Positions 24,101 through 37,153 of a stretch of 64,000 bases of DNA are shown here, one piece after another (positions within the stretch are counted from its first letter, which is position 1; each line of letters starts with the position of its first letter). This stretch comes from Archilochus colubris. Lineage: Eukaryota; Chordata; Aves; Apodiformes; Trochilidae. Both the position numbers and the translations under genes were made by a program. The stretch covers positions 97,103,115 through 97,167,114 of the forward strand of contig CM041085.1 of NCBI GenBank assembly GCA_023079485.1. The letters run 5' to 3'. A model generated the notes under the pieces. The model made no database searches and was not told the origin of the DNA. It saw nothing but the letters and a program-made list of their open reading frames with translations.

Positions 24101-27100
24101 TCTGACCATTGCAGTCTAATTAGTATAACAGAATTTGATAAATAGAATCAATTTTTATAAATAGTATCACACAGTTTTATAAATAGTAAATTACAGAATT
24201 TTATAGTACAGTTTAGTTTATGTTTCCTAATCACCTGGACCCTTTGCAGACTGCAATAAATCTTAATACTAGGCTTGCTGTATCACTGTAAAAATCATAA
24301 CCTAGACTTGAAAACATAAAATGAGTTACTCAGTTTTCAAAGTAAAGAGAGGATGATGGAGGTACCCCTGACCAGGGTTTACAGTTTTTGCTGTCCAGCA
24401 GCATCTCTAGTCCAGGTCCCTCTTAGGGGACTCTTTAGTTGTAACTGCTAAAATTTATGGACAGTCTCTGTCTGCTGTCACAATGCTCTCTTGTGTGATG
24501 GGGTTATTGTAAGTGTTGCAACCTTCTAGGCAGGTGAGGAGAGATGCAGTTGGCCTGAAACCCAGGAACAATGAGATCAAGAGGGAGGAAAAGAAGAAGT
24601 TTGTCTGGTGCACAGAACCCTCAGGGTTTGATGAGGAGGGGAAAAGAGATGGACACATGACCAGCTCAGTCACAGAGAAATTAGAAAATGGCTTTACTTA
24701 TGCTAACCATAATACCAGAAGTGAGGAGCAAGAGGTTCCAGTCAGATGAGTAGGAATAACCATGGTAGTAACATTTGTGATACTCTGGTGAAGCAGCGAT
24801 TATTGATGCAACTCTGAAAAACCTAACTACTGCCTGACTACTCTCTCTGACATTAAGGAATTAAAAAATTCCCTTTTCAGAATGCTGTTGTCTTTAAATA
24901 GTATTGTAAAGACCTATTTTTATTTTAAGATGCTTTTTACCCCAGCACAAAAGAATTTAGTCTCACTAATCCTCAAAGTCATTCAACTCAAAACATTGTC
25001 ATTGACTTCCTCATTTTAATTGGCTTTATTTTTTGTTTTTAATTTTATGACAGCAACAAATTGTAACCTTTACATAAATGTTATTATTTTTTTGCATCCT
25101 TTTAGTGCTATGTCAAAGGAACACAGATCCTGAAAATTATACTTCTTTAAATTGCTCTAGAATTTTAATATTGCACAAACTTTCTTTGCTGTGCTGCAAA
25201 ATGCAGAAGTGATTCATCAGCAGGTGCTTTAGCCTGTAAAGTCACTCAGTACCCTCAGCACTGCATTTTGCAGGGATGAGAAAACCAGCTGGTGTGAGGT
25301 AACAAAAACCATGACATTTGACACTTTTGTCAAAACAATAAGAAATATTCTTTGAGAAAATTTTGCTACAGGAGCCCTAGGTTCCATGATATTAAGGTAC
25401 TAAAAAATAATATTATTCTGAATGTTTTCTTTTCTTGTGGGTAGATTCATGTCTTTGTAAATATTTAATTGAGGAACTATGAATACTGACGTGTATTCAA
25501 GGGAAGGTAAAGAGAGTAGATTGAAGCAAGAGTGCAGCACTTCAATATAACTGCATACTAAACTCAGACCATAATTTTATTCTATTAATGACTGAGATGT
25601 GTAAAAATAAAATGAAATGCTTGAATTAAAGCAGAATAGGAGATGTTTTTTCCAAAGTTCACCAGTTCACTCTTTTCTGACATGTCCCCTTCTAATAGAT
25701 TGTTACAATGAAAACTATTAAAACTGCATTGTAATTTCTGTGAATATTAATGGCAGTTGGTTTTGGCATTTCAGCATACATAAGTTTTGTACATTTACAG
25801 TAAGTTAAGAGCATTGACAATGACAAAACAATACCATATTTGTACCAAAACTGTACCAAACAGTACCATATATTTTTTAAATCTTCTGTAGGACTTCTGG
25901 TGGAAAACTAATGAGGAATTAACATTCTCACAATTATTCTTCCCATCCTGGCTGACAAGCTGCAAATGAACTTTGTGTACATCTCTTCAGAAGCCTGTCA
26001 GTCACATTATTATTTCCTTTTAATAGTGAAATTTAAGATGAACTGCCAATCAGCCTTCCCAGCTTGGAAGGTCACCTTTATTTTACATGGTGTGCTACCT
26101 GGCACTGGTAACATGCACATCTGCTGAGCTGATGGATGTCAACCCACTCCCAAGTTAGTAAACCAATTTCACTAAGGTACAGATGGCAACTGAAGATGCA
26201 GAGCATTCCCATCACTGCAGGGGCACAAATTCCACTCTCCAGGAAAGCTTTGTCACTTTATCACTATGCATCTGTACTTGATCATACTTCTCTTTACATC
26301 AGAAGGACAATGTGGTGGAGTGAAAAAGGCAAAGGATGCTCTGAAATTTGACACAGCAAAATAATTTTGTTGTTATGGGCTTCTGGAATACCTGCTAGAC
26401 CATGTGCTCGAGCCTATGTATGTGTGAATTGCAAGTCTCTGCATATAGTATAGACAGCCAGCCTCTAAGCAGACTTTGTTAAGCCAGAGTTAGCTCAGAA
26501 GCAAGAACACTTCAAGGGAAAGAAGTCCAAACCACAGCGCTCAACTCATGCTAAAAGGCCAGTGAAAAGCCAAAGGTGTGTGTTCTGACCATTCCCCCAA
26601 GGTAATATTTGCCTTCAATCATATGATTCAGAGCAAGAGGTATGATTTTAGATACTATGTCTTTTCAGAGTGATGTTGTCAAGTTGCCTGCACAGTGCTT
26701 GAAAAGGGGTAGGCAGCCAGTGTTCTGTCAGGATTACCATGCTCTTCCCATTCTCCTTTTGGGTATTTCACACACCTTCCTTGCCACATTCATGCCCTGC
26801 ACACTCCCTCTCTGCCTTCTTATTGTAAAACTGTAGAGTGCTTATCCTTTATTTCCATCCATGGTTCCCTGGGGTTTCTATATTAATTGCAAATAATTAC
26901 CACTTTGCTGCTCTGATTGCTGAATGAGATTTAGCCAGAAGAGAAAGGATGAATATTATCTTTTGAAGAGCACAATAAATGTTAATATTGATCAGTCCCA
27001 TGAAGGTGGCAAGAAAGACTTCGACCAATGCTCTAAATGAACTACAATTTTCACAGTTATTTCTTCCCATCATTTATCTGTCATTCAGTGTGGCTGAGCA

Positions 27101-28676
27101 CTATACATTACAAGGGCAGAGTTTCTTCAACAATTGGTGGTGTGACTGATAGAAGGGTCTTATATTTCCTTTCCTTTTTGAGCTCTGGAAATGAAGAATA
27201 TTGGGCGTTACCACTCTATAGCTGAGTAACAGTAAAGGTAAAAAAGCATGGGCTGAGGTTAATTCCCCCCCCCTATTAATCAGAGGTACTGAACCATTTG
27301 GGTCATTAAAATCCCATGATTCTTCGTGTGAATAGGAGGATTTAGAGCTCTGGTTCAAAGTTTGTGTCTTCCACAGTGCTTCAGGGAATTTCTGACATTT
27401 TTCTCTAAGATGACAAGTAACCAAGATGTCAGCAGGATAGTATTTAAAGAACACTAATTTCTTTGGAAAAAAAAAATCTGCATTTGCAGCTTTTTTCCTT
27501 TTACCATTTTCTATTCTGTGAGAAAATTTTCAGTATTTTTCTGCCTTGTATTATTAGCTTTGGGAAAAAAGACAAAGTCTCAGCTGCTTTAGCTCATTTT
27601 CCAGCTAGAATAGCTATAGCAATATCCTCGTTTTTTTGACTCTGCTGTGTTGGATCGTACATCAGAGATTCTGATGTGCCACAAATGGTCTCTGATACTG
27701 ATTAAATAGACTGTTGATCACCCCAAAAACTTGTGAGCTTTGGAAGAAGAGTAGGTGGTAAAATAGGAAAGCTGTGGCTGGGTACAAAGAGCCTGCTGAC
27801 TATATCTCTGAGTAATTGCTGATGCTTATTTCTATCATATAAATTCAGATGTGAAGCTTCATTTCAGTTAAAATATAAGAAATATGACAAAGTGACAATG
27901 ACATTTACATGAGATTTTACCAGAATGAATTTAAATAATTATATTTTAGAATGTTGCTATTCATAAGCAGTTCTGGACTATATTTGACTGTTTCTGAGAG
28001 TATTTTCACATTATACCCTTCTGATTTATTATTCAAATGAACTCATTAAATGTAGTTATTTCTCAAGGAATGAGAACATGCCCTCACACTGTTAAATTCT
28101 GCCATTCTCTTTCATGAGACAGAATTCTGCCTTTGGGTTGTTATCAGTAAAATATTGCTGTTCTATTTGACCTGTTTCTGATCTGTTGATATCAGGTTTC
28201 TCTCTGGGATGTATTACACTTTTTAAAAAAAGGGAACCCGTCTCTTTAGTTTAGATAAGTACACTGGGAGCAGTGAAGTGAGCATAAGATACAGAGTGGA
28301 CTTCTTGTGCTTTTCACTTGTGGTATTTTTAAACTTGTGCTTGGATTATTGCAAACTCTGGTGCATATATACCTTCAGTGGAAGAAGCCTAACATTAAGA
28401 ACAAATTTAAGAAGCCCATATAAGGTCCCTCTCTCCACAGAAACTAGAAATCTTCCTTTGGGAAACATGGCATTTGATTTCTTGCAGTTGAAAACAACCT
28501 GCATAAAACCAAAATCATTAGTAATTTGGCATAAGATAAATAAGAAAAGATGATGGCATGTGAAGCTAGATCTTCATTATTCCTCCTTATAAAAGATGCT
28601 ATGATACTTTTAAAAAATAGAGTAACATTTACTCTTTTTCCTAATTTCTCTTTTATTACTAGTGCCAAAATGTCCA

Positions 28677-28704
28677 TGTGTATATATATATATATGTGTG
28701 TGTG
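28677..28704. repeat. (TA)n(TG)n microsatellite
   Basis: TG then about seven TA units, then about four TG units; alternating purine and pyrimidine throughout. Confidence 0.9.
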
Positions 28705-30425
28705 ACCTTTGAGATTTCAATGAGTGAAGTTAGACATGTCCCTTTCTGTGAATCTGAACTGTTGGTTTTAGTTCACTGGTGTTGCATTCTGGCAACATAA
28801 TCTTGCAAACTAAGTTACCCTTTACTAAATGTGGCCATTCCATATACAAAAAAACACAGAAAATGAGATTTAGATCACTTGACTTTACATTTCTGCCTGT
28901 AGCTGAAGTAAGACTCCCTTTTTGAAGGACTGGGGAAAGTGGCCTCTTTTTGGCACAGTTCCTCTATTGTACTTCTTCTGGCCTACTTTAGGTGTCTACA
29001 TGAGGATGAGATTAATACTGCAGAAGCTCAGAGCATCACAGTTGTGGATATATAAAATACAGAAATCTCTATAGAACCATAGCTTGGTGAATTATGCCAT
29101 GATACAAGGATGGGAGCTGGCAACTCCTTCAGGTGGGGTAATGGGGGTGGCAGAGCCCCCCTGGGGCAGCAGAGAGGGACATGACAGCCAGGGTCTGTTC
29201 CAGCCACCAGCCAGTAACAGGGCATCTGGGGGGGCACCAGGGAAGCCTTAGCTCCAGGCATGGGACCCTTGCTGGGAATGGGGACAGGGCAAGACAGGGC
29301 TGGGATGTGGGCCTGCAGATGGGTTCATGTTCTACAACAACAGAGGATATGGTCTGTTTCTGGGCATTGCTCTGCAGCATCTGCAGCAGAACTCAGGAGA
29401 GGGACAAGGAAAGGAGCCCCAGATTAAAGTAGATCCCAAGAAAAAGTGTTTTAAAAATGAATGCAAATACTAGGGCTCTAACAATATTTTATTATTTCTG
29501 AAACAAGTCTGGTGTTTGTGGTTACTCCATGAAATTTTCCTTGTCTTTTCAGTCTGAGATTTCTCCCTCTTAAAATAAAGACTGCATGATATTTAGCAGC
29601 TGAGATACCTCCTGTGGAAACTGTTTGCAGATACAGTTAATTTCTGATGCATCTTGAACATGTAAAAATTTTTGTTTAAGAGAATTTGTTAATTAATTAG
29701 CCTGTCACTACAAAAACCTAATAGGGAAGACTGAAACTTATCTAACAAAATGAATAATGGTTAATTATATGTATACAAAGTATTTCTTCTCCTCTAGGAT
29801 CTAGAAACACTTTGGAGACTGTTAGCCCAGTTTGAAAGAGCAGTAGGTCTCTTCTATATCACCATGTTTATAAGTAATTATGGCAGTCTTTCTTCACTTG
29901 CAAGGCTGCAAATGAGATTGTTTTGTTTTTTAGAAAAAGAAAAAACACAACTTCTTCAGTTTTAACAGCAGGGAGGAATTAGATTTCCAGTAAACTGGAA
30001 AATTAGTGCCAGCAATGGGCTTAATACTTTGAAAAGTATTACTGCGACATACTTACCTTGCTCATAAGAATTTGTCATGGGGAAGCTGAAAGGTTATTAA
30101 ATACCTGAAATATAATCCTTTGGCACCATCCATTTCACCGTTTGAACATGTGAAAATCTGTCTCTGTTTAACTGCTTTTGACATCTAAACTGCTTTTCTG
30201 CCTCCAGCAGTGTCAGATCTAGTCTTTATTCCTCATATTCCTCACAGTCTGAACTGTAGTCTTATGTTCCTCTGCACATCCCAATTTCTATTTGCAGTGT
30301 CGCCTACTATTGAGGGTGCTATTCTGATAGAGAAAGAGAACAAAACAAATTAGACCTATATAACATTTGGTCTTTAAAACTGCTTTCTAGACCCTGCAGC
30401 AACTCCAGTTTTTTTAACTTATGCC

Positions 30426-31254
30426 TGTTATGGTCCGAGGTAACATTAAAATTTATTTTTGTTTTGGATCCATGAAACAAAGTCCTACTGTAAAAAGATC
30501 GGGTGCAAGCAGATTTTATTTGACAATTGTCTCAGGCAAAATTATAGAGCCAGGTGAAAGAGGGAGAGAGGAAAAGAAGATATAACAGAGAGACAAAAAG
30601 TGGTTAAGAAAGTGGTAAGAAAGAATGAGAAGAAGAAAGAGAAAGTCCCCACCAGGGGTTCAGCTGTCTAGAGTTTCTCAAGATGGTGGGTCAAGAGACA
30701 ACCCCAGCCACAGTATGGACAGCCATATATACCCCTGAATCCCTTTTGTTCCGAAGGGGCAGCTGTCATTCAGCCAGGTTTGTTAGAAGACAGTCTGCCT
30801 GGAGGGGAGTTTCTGGAGAAGGGTGTAGTCTCCCACCCAGTCATCAATTCTTTTCTTCCAGGCACCACCCCTCCTCTCTTCTAGCCACTTTAGCCAGGTA
30901 CATAATCGTGCCTCCAGGGGCATCCTAGCATTGAAGGTTGGCCCTCAGGAAAGGGGACTAGTCTCCACCCAGTCATCAGTTCTCATCTTCTTCCAGGTGC
31001 CATCCTTGCTCTGCTCCAGCCTCCTTAGCCAGGTACTTCGAAACTACAATCATGGTGGCCCAGTTGTGCCTGAGGGACCACCCAGCAATGCAGGCTGGTG
31101 CTCAGAGAAGGGGAGTAGTCTCCACCCAGTAGGTTTTATCACATCCTGAGGTGTCACCCCCTGCTCAGCTCTGGCCAGCCAGGTCCTCCACCCTTAGCCA
31201 GGGCTATTCACTTTAAAATTGCTCTGTTGAGACAACTGCAAATCAGTGAGGTCA
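30426..31254 (-). mobile_element. probable LTR-retrotransposon (solo LTR-like) copy with internal tandem repeats
   Basis: It starts TGTTATGGTCCGAGGTAACA. An inverted polyadenylation-type signal (TTTTATT) near 30513 and a purine-rich block (30550-30645) resemble avian endogenous retroviral LTRs read from the - strand. From about 30800 to 31200 a unit of roughly 130 bp (CTCCACCCAGTCATCA, TCTTCCAGG, CCAGC, TTAGCCAGGTAC) occurs about three times. ATGCC flanks both ends (30421-30425 and 31255-31259), a candidate 5-bp target-site duplication, but the right terminus (GGTCA) is a poor inverse of the left one. Open frames at 30683-31149 lie inside the element and are not genes. Strand and right edge are uncertain. 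Confidence 0.55.
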
Positions 31255-31487
31255 ATGCCTAAAACTTGAATAATACTAATAAAGTAAAATAGGAAGTGTA
31301 CTGGAACAGTAATTAAATGCCTATTTTTGCCTATTTTTAATGCCTAATTACTATTTTTGTCAGGCAATGTTTATAAAAACACATAGGAACCCTACCTAAC
31401 CTAAAAAGGTTAGGTAAAGTACAGCAAAGGAGCAGCTAGGCTTCTTGTTGGGTTGCATCAAGATGTCAGTCAGCTCCCCTTAGCAAA

Positions 31488-31516
31488 TACACACACACAA
31501 ACACACACACACACAG
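31488..31516. repeat. (CA)n microsatellite
   Basis: About 14 CA/AC units interrupted once by AA. Confidence 0.9.
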
Positions 31517-33366
31517 AACTGTCTAAAATTAGACACTTTGGAGGTACTGAGCATGAAGCATGTCTAGGCAACCCTTAAACCTCAGTTACTGGATGAAGGC
31601 AAATTAATTTTAACACCCAAGGACCAAAACCTAGATTCTGTCCCTGAGTTTTCTTGAACAAATTGTCAGGGCTTGCCTTTTCATTTGCAGATAGACACTT
31701 ACCCCATAATAGCTTACAGGATGGAGAAAGCAAGACTTTAAAAGGACTCACAGATACATACAGCTTACAGTAGGAGGTTGCACTAGTCAGGAGACCAGGT
31801 TTAATGCTGCTAAAGTTGTGCCTTGGTGCACTGATAATCAGTGAAGCTGAGTTAGCAATGTAAGTAGGCCTTGCTCATGTATATGGTTTACCTCTTGTTA
31901 TGGTGAATATAGGAAATTAATATTTTATGTGTCACCTATTTTAAAACTATCTTTTCATAGTTTTCCCATAAACTTGCTATGCTTGGTAGGATTTGTTGCA
32001 TTATCCTCCTTTAAAAAAAAAAGGAAAAAAAAATGGTGATGATAATAAATGGACTCTTTATGGAATTAAATCTTTAGACAGCCCTCTATGGAGTACAGAG
32101 TATATCTTCATTAGGTGAGTCAGAGGAAAGTAAGAATGTAACACATGTACTGAGCAAATTTGCACGTTTGACCCACTTCTGTGAGCAGTGTGTTTAATAG
32201 GCAACCTGCTGCAGGAGAGTTGTACAGATGATGAATTGACAATGCACTGTCAGCATTCTCTAATAATATTGTGTTAAATTCCTGCCCTAAATTCACACTT
32301 CATGGAGATAAATGCTGCTGCCACCATCTTTTTTATATTTAATAATTATTCTAACACTACAGACGTGAACAGGTTTAAAAGTCTTTTTTTCTTTTTTATA
32401 GGGTTGGGTTTTTTTTTCCAAATAGCTACTGAAAAGGAATGCTATGTTTATCCATTCTATATTTGTTCCTTTTTACAGTAAAATAATTTGAAAAAAACAA
32501 TGACTGCAAAGTGTTAAAGCTGACACGTGTGTCCTTGTCTGTGCATTTGTTCTTGCATTTTCCTGTGTGTACACGTGCTGTCTGGCAAAATAACTGTCAT
32601 TTAGTTGAAGGGAGATGAAAAACAGAAAAATTCTCAGGTTTTGTGTACGTTTTGAGTATGTTAAAAGCATCTCTGCCCTACTTAACTGATAAAAAGTAGT
32701 CAGAAGTCAGAAAGAGCTGAGGCTAAAAGTCGAACTGTATAGCACTGATGTTCAGCTCTCAGAAATGCAGAGAACTCTTTGAGCAAATTCAATTTGCTGG
32801 CTTGGAAAAACATTAATAATCATGTATAAAATGAAGGCACATTAAGCCTGCAAATTGCTTCCTAAAGTCTGCAGCTTCCAACACATTTTCTAATGGGTTT
32901 CTCTGTGACCTAAGTTGCCATAGATTGTGACTACACAGACCTAGCGTAGGAGTCTGTAAGTGCCTATGCATATGTATATATATTTACGTTCAATTTTTGA
33001 CAAAAATCTGCTGCTTTAAAAAGGGCTCAAAATCCTTTCTAGGTAGTAACATTTTATTTAAAATTAAAGTTTTTATAGGACCATTAAATTTACTAAAAAT
33101 TAAAAAGACATATGATATAACTGCCACTTTTACTGTTCTATTTGACCTCACAACCTTCAAAGTTTATGACTGCCTCCAAAAGTTACATTGATATCCACGT
33201 GTTAGATTACAATGGATGAAAACTGAAAGAAAATTCAACCTACTAAGTTACTGTTTATTGTCCATCTGTGGGTTGTAATCCATAGATGCAAAATATAAAA
33301 CTTCAATGCTCATTATATGCTGACAAGGGAAGATTAGATAGAGACAATACAGTCAAACATGGGATA

Positions 33367-33585
33367 TTTTCCAAAAGCAATATTAAACGATTGGAATTAT
33401 AAAACATCTAAACATAGTTTTAAAAAGTGACATGAAACAAATCCACTTAGAAAACATCCCAAAGTTTTTTTGAAAGCGATGTTAAATGAATATAATTATA
33501 AAACACACAAATACATTTTTTTAAGTAATGTTAAACAAATGCACTTATAAAATGTTGAAACACAGTTTTAAAAAGTGGTGTTCAG
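33367..33585. repeat. diverged ~50-bp minisatellite, about 4.4 units
   Basis: Units start at about 33367, 33418, 33465, 33516 and 33566 (partial). Each reads TTTT, then AAAGNNATGTTAAA-like, then a CACTTATAAAA/AATTATAAAA-like core, then ACAYAGT-like. Units are 47-51 bases and clearly diverged, so the array is old. Confidence 0.7.
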
Positions 33586-33658
33586 GAGCGTGACCTGAGT
33601 TTCCCTTATCTCATAGCTAAATTAGCTATTTAAAAACTGTGTGACTCATACACCTGAA

Positions 33659-33662
<4 letters not shown>

Positions 33663-33697
<35 letters not shown>

Positions 33698-33713
33698 TAC
33701 ATATACACATATA
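33663..33713. repeat. (TA)n microsatellite
   Basis: About 50 bases of nearly pure alternating T/A that pass into ATATACACATATATG. Fully self-complementary, so it may extrude as a cruciform and vary in length. Confidence 0.95.
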
Positions 33714-36142
33714 TGCAGTTACCTTGAAGAAATCAGGGCACCTTGAGCAGAGTCACCATGAGGTTCTGTAGTTGTGCCAACCAAGTGTGTCGTACTGAGT
33801 TGGCAGTGTCAGTGTGTCCACTGGCCAGATGTCCTATACCACCACTAGATGGCACAGACATTCAGCATGTATTTATATTTTAAGGCCTTAACACATAAAT
33901 ATTCCATGTACTCTATGATTTTTACTTTCCTTTTAATGTTTGAGACTGATCTAAATAAAATTTATTTTCTCCCTAATTTTTGCTCGGTACTTTCTTTAGA
34001 TTTTAATTTATAGTTACTTATTTGACCCTGGAGGTGTATTTTGATTCATGCTGAATTTCTTACCTTACTGGACAGCTGGGAGGTTCAGCATGTTTCCTTG
34101 TTTATTTAAACAGAATATATTCAGTTAGCACATCAGGCCAGTTGAACCTATTAAATGATGGAGATAATCTATCAAGAAAAAGGAAGCTTCAAACAAATTC
34201 CATGAGATGTAGATATCTCAATTCACCATGCTGGCTGATCCAGCCAATAAGGTACAACTTTCTCTAAAACCAAAACATCATAGAAAATATATCTGAAGTG
34301 AAATCCTGCATCTGGTCCAATTTTTCCTAACAGGGAAGATTTTTAGTGGAACTCCATCAATATTTTAACAAAAGTGTCAGCAGTTTTACTGTCTGTTAAA
34401 TATACAAAGAATGATCTGGTTTACAAATCCTGGGTAAGGGTGTAGAAAATGGATATAGTAAAAAAATTGGAATTGGCTATATAAAGCCTTTCAGATGCAC
34501 TGGAATTTTCTTATAATTTTAAATATTTTTTTCTGCAATTCTGGGCTAACTCTTGCTTTTTGGTTTTGATATACCTTTGAAAATACATAAAATACTTGAT
34601 GCAGTGTCAGAGACACACTGACACATATAAATCCAAATTTGCCCTTGCCCCAGGACATCAAAGAGAGGAAGATTTACATTTATTTCATAGATAAAACTGA
34701 GAGATTAGGGATGCCAGCAGAACACTACATGCAGGGGTACAGCTCTACTTGCAGACTGCTCTCTGAGTTAAAATCCTGAATTAAGCTGGGAGCTAGTGAA
34801 ACTGTGTTAGATAGCAAATATATATATAGGTGATGATATTGTGGTTTTTTAGGACACATATGAAAGAGGGGATGGTAACTATAGTCTGGGTAATCTAAAG
34901 AGCATGGACTTTATTAGGTAAAGAAAATATTTTTTTTTAAGTTGAAAGAAAAGGTGATAGATTGCAGGCATATATATGCAAGTTGTAGAAAGAGCTATTG
35001 TTGTACAGTGGGTGCTGAGACAGATGCACCAAAAATTTATAAGTAGAGCTCACAGTTAATGCCATATATCAATGTTAAAGGTAAAAGTTAATTTGTAAAA
35101 AAATAAAATAAAAAGGAGAGATAGAGTGAAAAGGCAAACAGTACTCTTTTCAGTGGCTGGTAGGAAAAGAAGTGATGGGGAGTTCCCAGGTAAGCAGCCA
35201 CCCCAGGGTTCCCAGGCAACAGTTTTCTGCAGAAATGACACGGGTTTCAACAGGACCTGCTCAAACCTCTGCGGTGGTTCCTGCTTATGATGCTCTTATC
35301 TCTAATTTCCAGGTGCTGGCCAAAGCTAGTGCTGCATCCTCACTGTCTGTTATACTCAGTGAAAGTGTATGATTGGATCTCTAATGTCCCCCAAAACCCC
35401 AACCAAAGTCAAGGGGGCAAAGGTGGAGTATTTGTCTTGCTTGCCATTTTTGTTTCCTGTCAGAACCTGCCACAGCCACGTTTCCAGCTTTGTGGGGGCA
35501 AGACCACATAAAATTCTGAGGTCAGGAAGGGGAAAATCCTGGCTCAGGGCCCTGGGAGACCTTGCCTAAGTGGCTGGGGTGAGGGGCAGTCCCCCACAGC
35601 TGGGGAAGGCAGGCTGCACACCTGCATACTGGAGTACCTCAGCAGCACAAAGGATAAGGCATCCAAAGCACTTTGCAGCAGCATGCATACAGGAAATTAG
35701 CACTGAACACCACCATTGTCTGATGAGGCCGTGAAGTGTGAAAATCCTTTTCTGAGCTGTGAGTCATAAAACAATTTTGTTGGTGCAGCCATTCATCAGC
35801 CATCAGCTCTCTAAAATTAGATACTTGGGATCCAAGTCAGCAGAACATTTTCTACATGTGCATAGAATTCACACAAAACTTTTGATGCAAAATGTATTTA
35901 TTATTTTCCTTGTCTTTAGGACCATCATAATTTACTCTGCTTTTAAAAATCTTAGAACATCTTGGAAGACAATGGAAAAATTCAGACAAAAAATATTTTG
36001 AGAGCATTCAATATGCAGATATTTTTGAACATTAAAAAAAGAGCTTTCATAGTTAATATCATCTTACTTTAAACTTCTTAGACTTCTAGTACCTCGCTTC
36101 ACCATTAATGTAATAATTCAAAGTATGTTACACTTAAACCAG

Positions 36143-37153
36143 TGTTTTTGTATTGGATATATTTGGCAAGATTTTGATAGGGGGAGTGCTACATAGATGG
36201 CTCCCGTGGGCAGCCTGTATCTGATAGAGCTGCTGGCCAAGGCTGAGCCCATCTGTGATGGTGATAGCACCTCTGTGATTGCATATTTAAGAAGGGAGGA
36301 AAAAAACAGCTGGTGCACCACGATGGCAACAAGAGAAAGGAGTGAGAATATGTGACAGAAACAGCCCTGCCAGTCCCCAAGTCAATGAAGAAGGAAGGTG
36401 AGGAGATGCTCCAAGCACCAGGAGCAGCCCATGGTGAAGGCTGGGATGAAGCAGGCTGTCCATCTGCAGCCCATGGAAGTCCACAGGGAAGCAGATTCCA
36501 ACCTGCAGCCCATGGAGGACCTAAGAACATACACCTGATGGAGGCTGCAATCCCAGGGGAAGACTTCACTGAATCAGGGTCCTGCCACGAGCTGTGGACC
36601 TATGGAGAGAGGAACCTAATGCCAAAGCAGGCTTGCTGGCAAGGACTTGTGACCCTGTGGAGGATCCATGCTGGAGCAGTTTGTGAAGAATTGCAGCCTC
36701 TGGGAAAGACTCACTTTGGAGAAGTTCATGGAGTTTCTGTCTCTGATGGGAGGGACCCCATACTGGAGCAGGGAAATAGTGTAAGGAGTCCTCTCCCTGA
36801 GGAAGAAGGAGAGGCAGAGAACACTTGTGATAAACTGACCACAGCCTCAGTTATCATCCCCCTGTGTCATTGTGGGGAGGAGGTAGAGAAATTGAAAGTG
36901 AAGTTGAGTCAGGGAAGAAGGAAAAGGTGGAGGTAAGGTGCTTTGAGATTTAATTTTTATTTTTCATTACCCTGCTCTGACTTGATTGACAACAAATTAG
37001 TTTTCCTCAAGTCGAATCTGTTTTCTCCATGCCAGTAATTGCTGAGTGATTCCTTAGCTGGACTCATGAGCCTTTGTTATATTTTCTCTTTCCTGTCCAG
37101 TTGAGATGGGGAGTGACAGAGCCTGGCATACAGCCAGGCTTAGCCTGCTGCCA
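36143..37153 (+). mobile_element. avian endogenous-retrovirus-type LTR (solo), degraded
   Basis: The order of landmarks fits a + strand avian LTR family I recognise but cannot name with certainty: a TGGTGATAGCACCTCTG segment, a TATA-like CATATTTAAGAAGG (about 36280-36293), GGAGTGAGAATATGTGACAG, many imperfect repeats of CTGCAGCCCATGG and CTGGAGCAG, then TGTGATAAACTGACCACAG and an R/U5-like end with ACAAATTAG and TCAAGTCGAATCTGTTTTCT. The 194-codon open frame at 36352-36936 lies wholly in the GC-richer internal-repeat part and is a by-product of that repeat structure. Edges are approximate and no target-site duplication was confirmed. Confidence 0.7.

Larger units (their letters stand above)
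20336..30425 (+). other. TPO intron 14 / downstream region, no exon identified
   Basis: AT-rich DNA. Apart from a CR1 copy (20890-21172) and a TG/TA microsatellite (28677-28704), I see no gene. 24130-24215 holds diverged repeats of TTTATAAATAGTA. 29100-29430 is clearly richer in G and C but has almost no CpG, so it is unlikely to be a CpG-island promoter. No transmembrane exon of TPO was recognised. It is inferred, not shown, that this is still inside TPO. Confidence 0.6.
31255..36142. other. non-coding stretch between two LTR elements
   Basis: No gene was recognised. It contains a CA microsatellite (31488-31516), a diverged ~50-bp minisatellite (33367-33585) and a TA microsatellite (33663-33713). 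35160-35640 is less AT-rich and has overlapping open frames of about 65-75 codons that match no family known to me; it could be an old repeat. Confidence 0.6.

Noticed and set aside
24513..24749. 78-codon + strand frame, charged, considered as a TPO cytoplasmic tail
   Set aside because: Composition is purine-rich and no transmembrane segment precedes it. The upstream TTCTAG is a weak acceptor, and nothing matches TPO tails I know.
26478..26590. Acceptor-like CAG followed by a basic, Lys/Arg-rich open stretch
   Set aside because: Poor pyrimidine tract before it, stop after about 37 codons, no homology.
36352..36936. 194-codon + strand open frame, the longest in the window outside TPO
   Set aside because: It lies inside an avian LTR with many internal repeats; the codons are repeat-derived and no protein family is recognisable.
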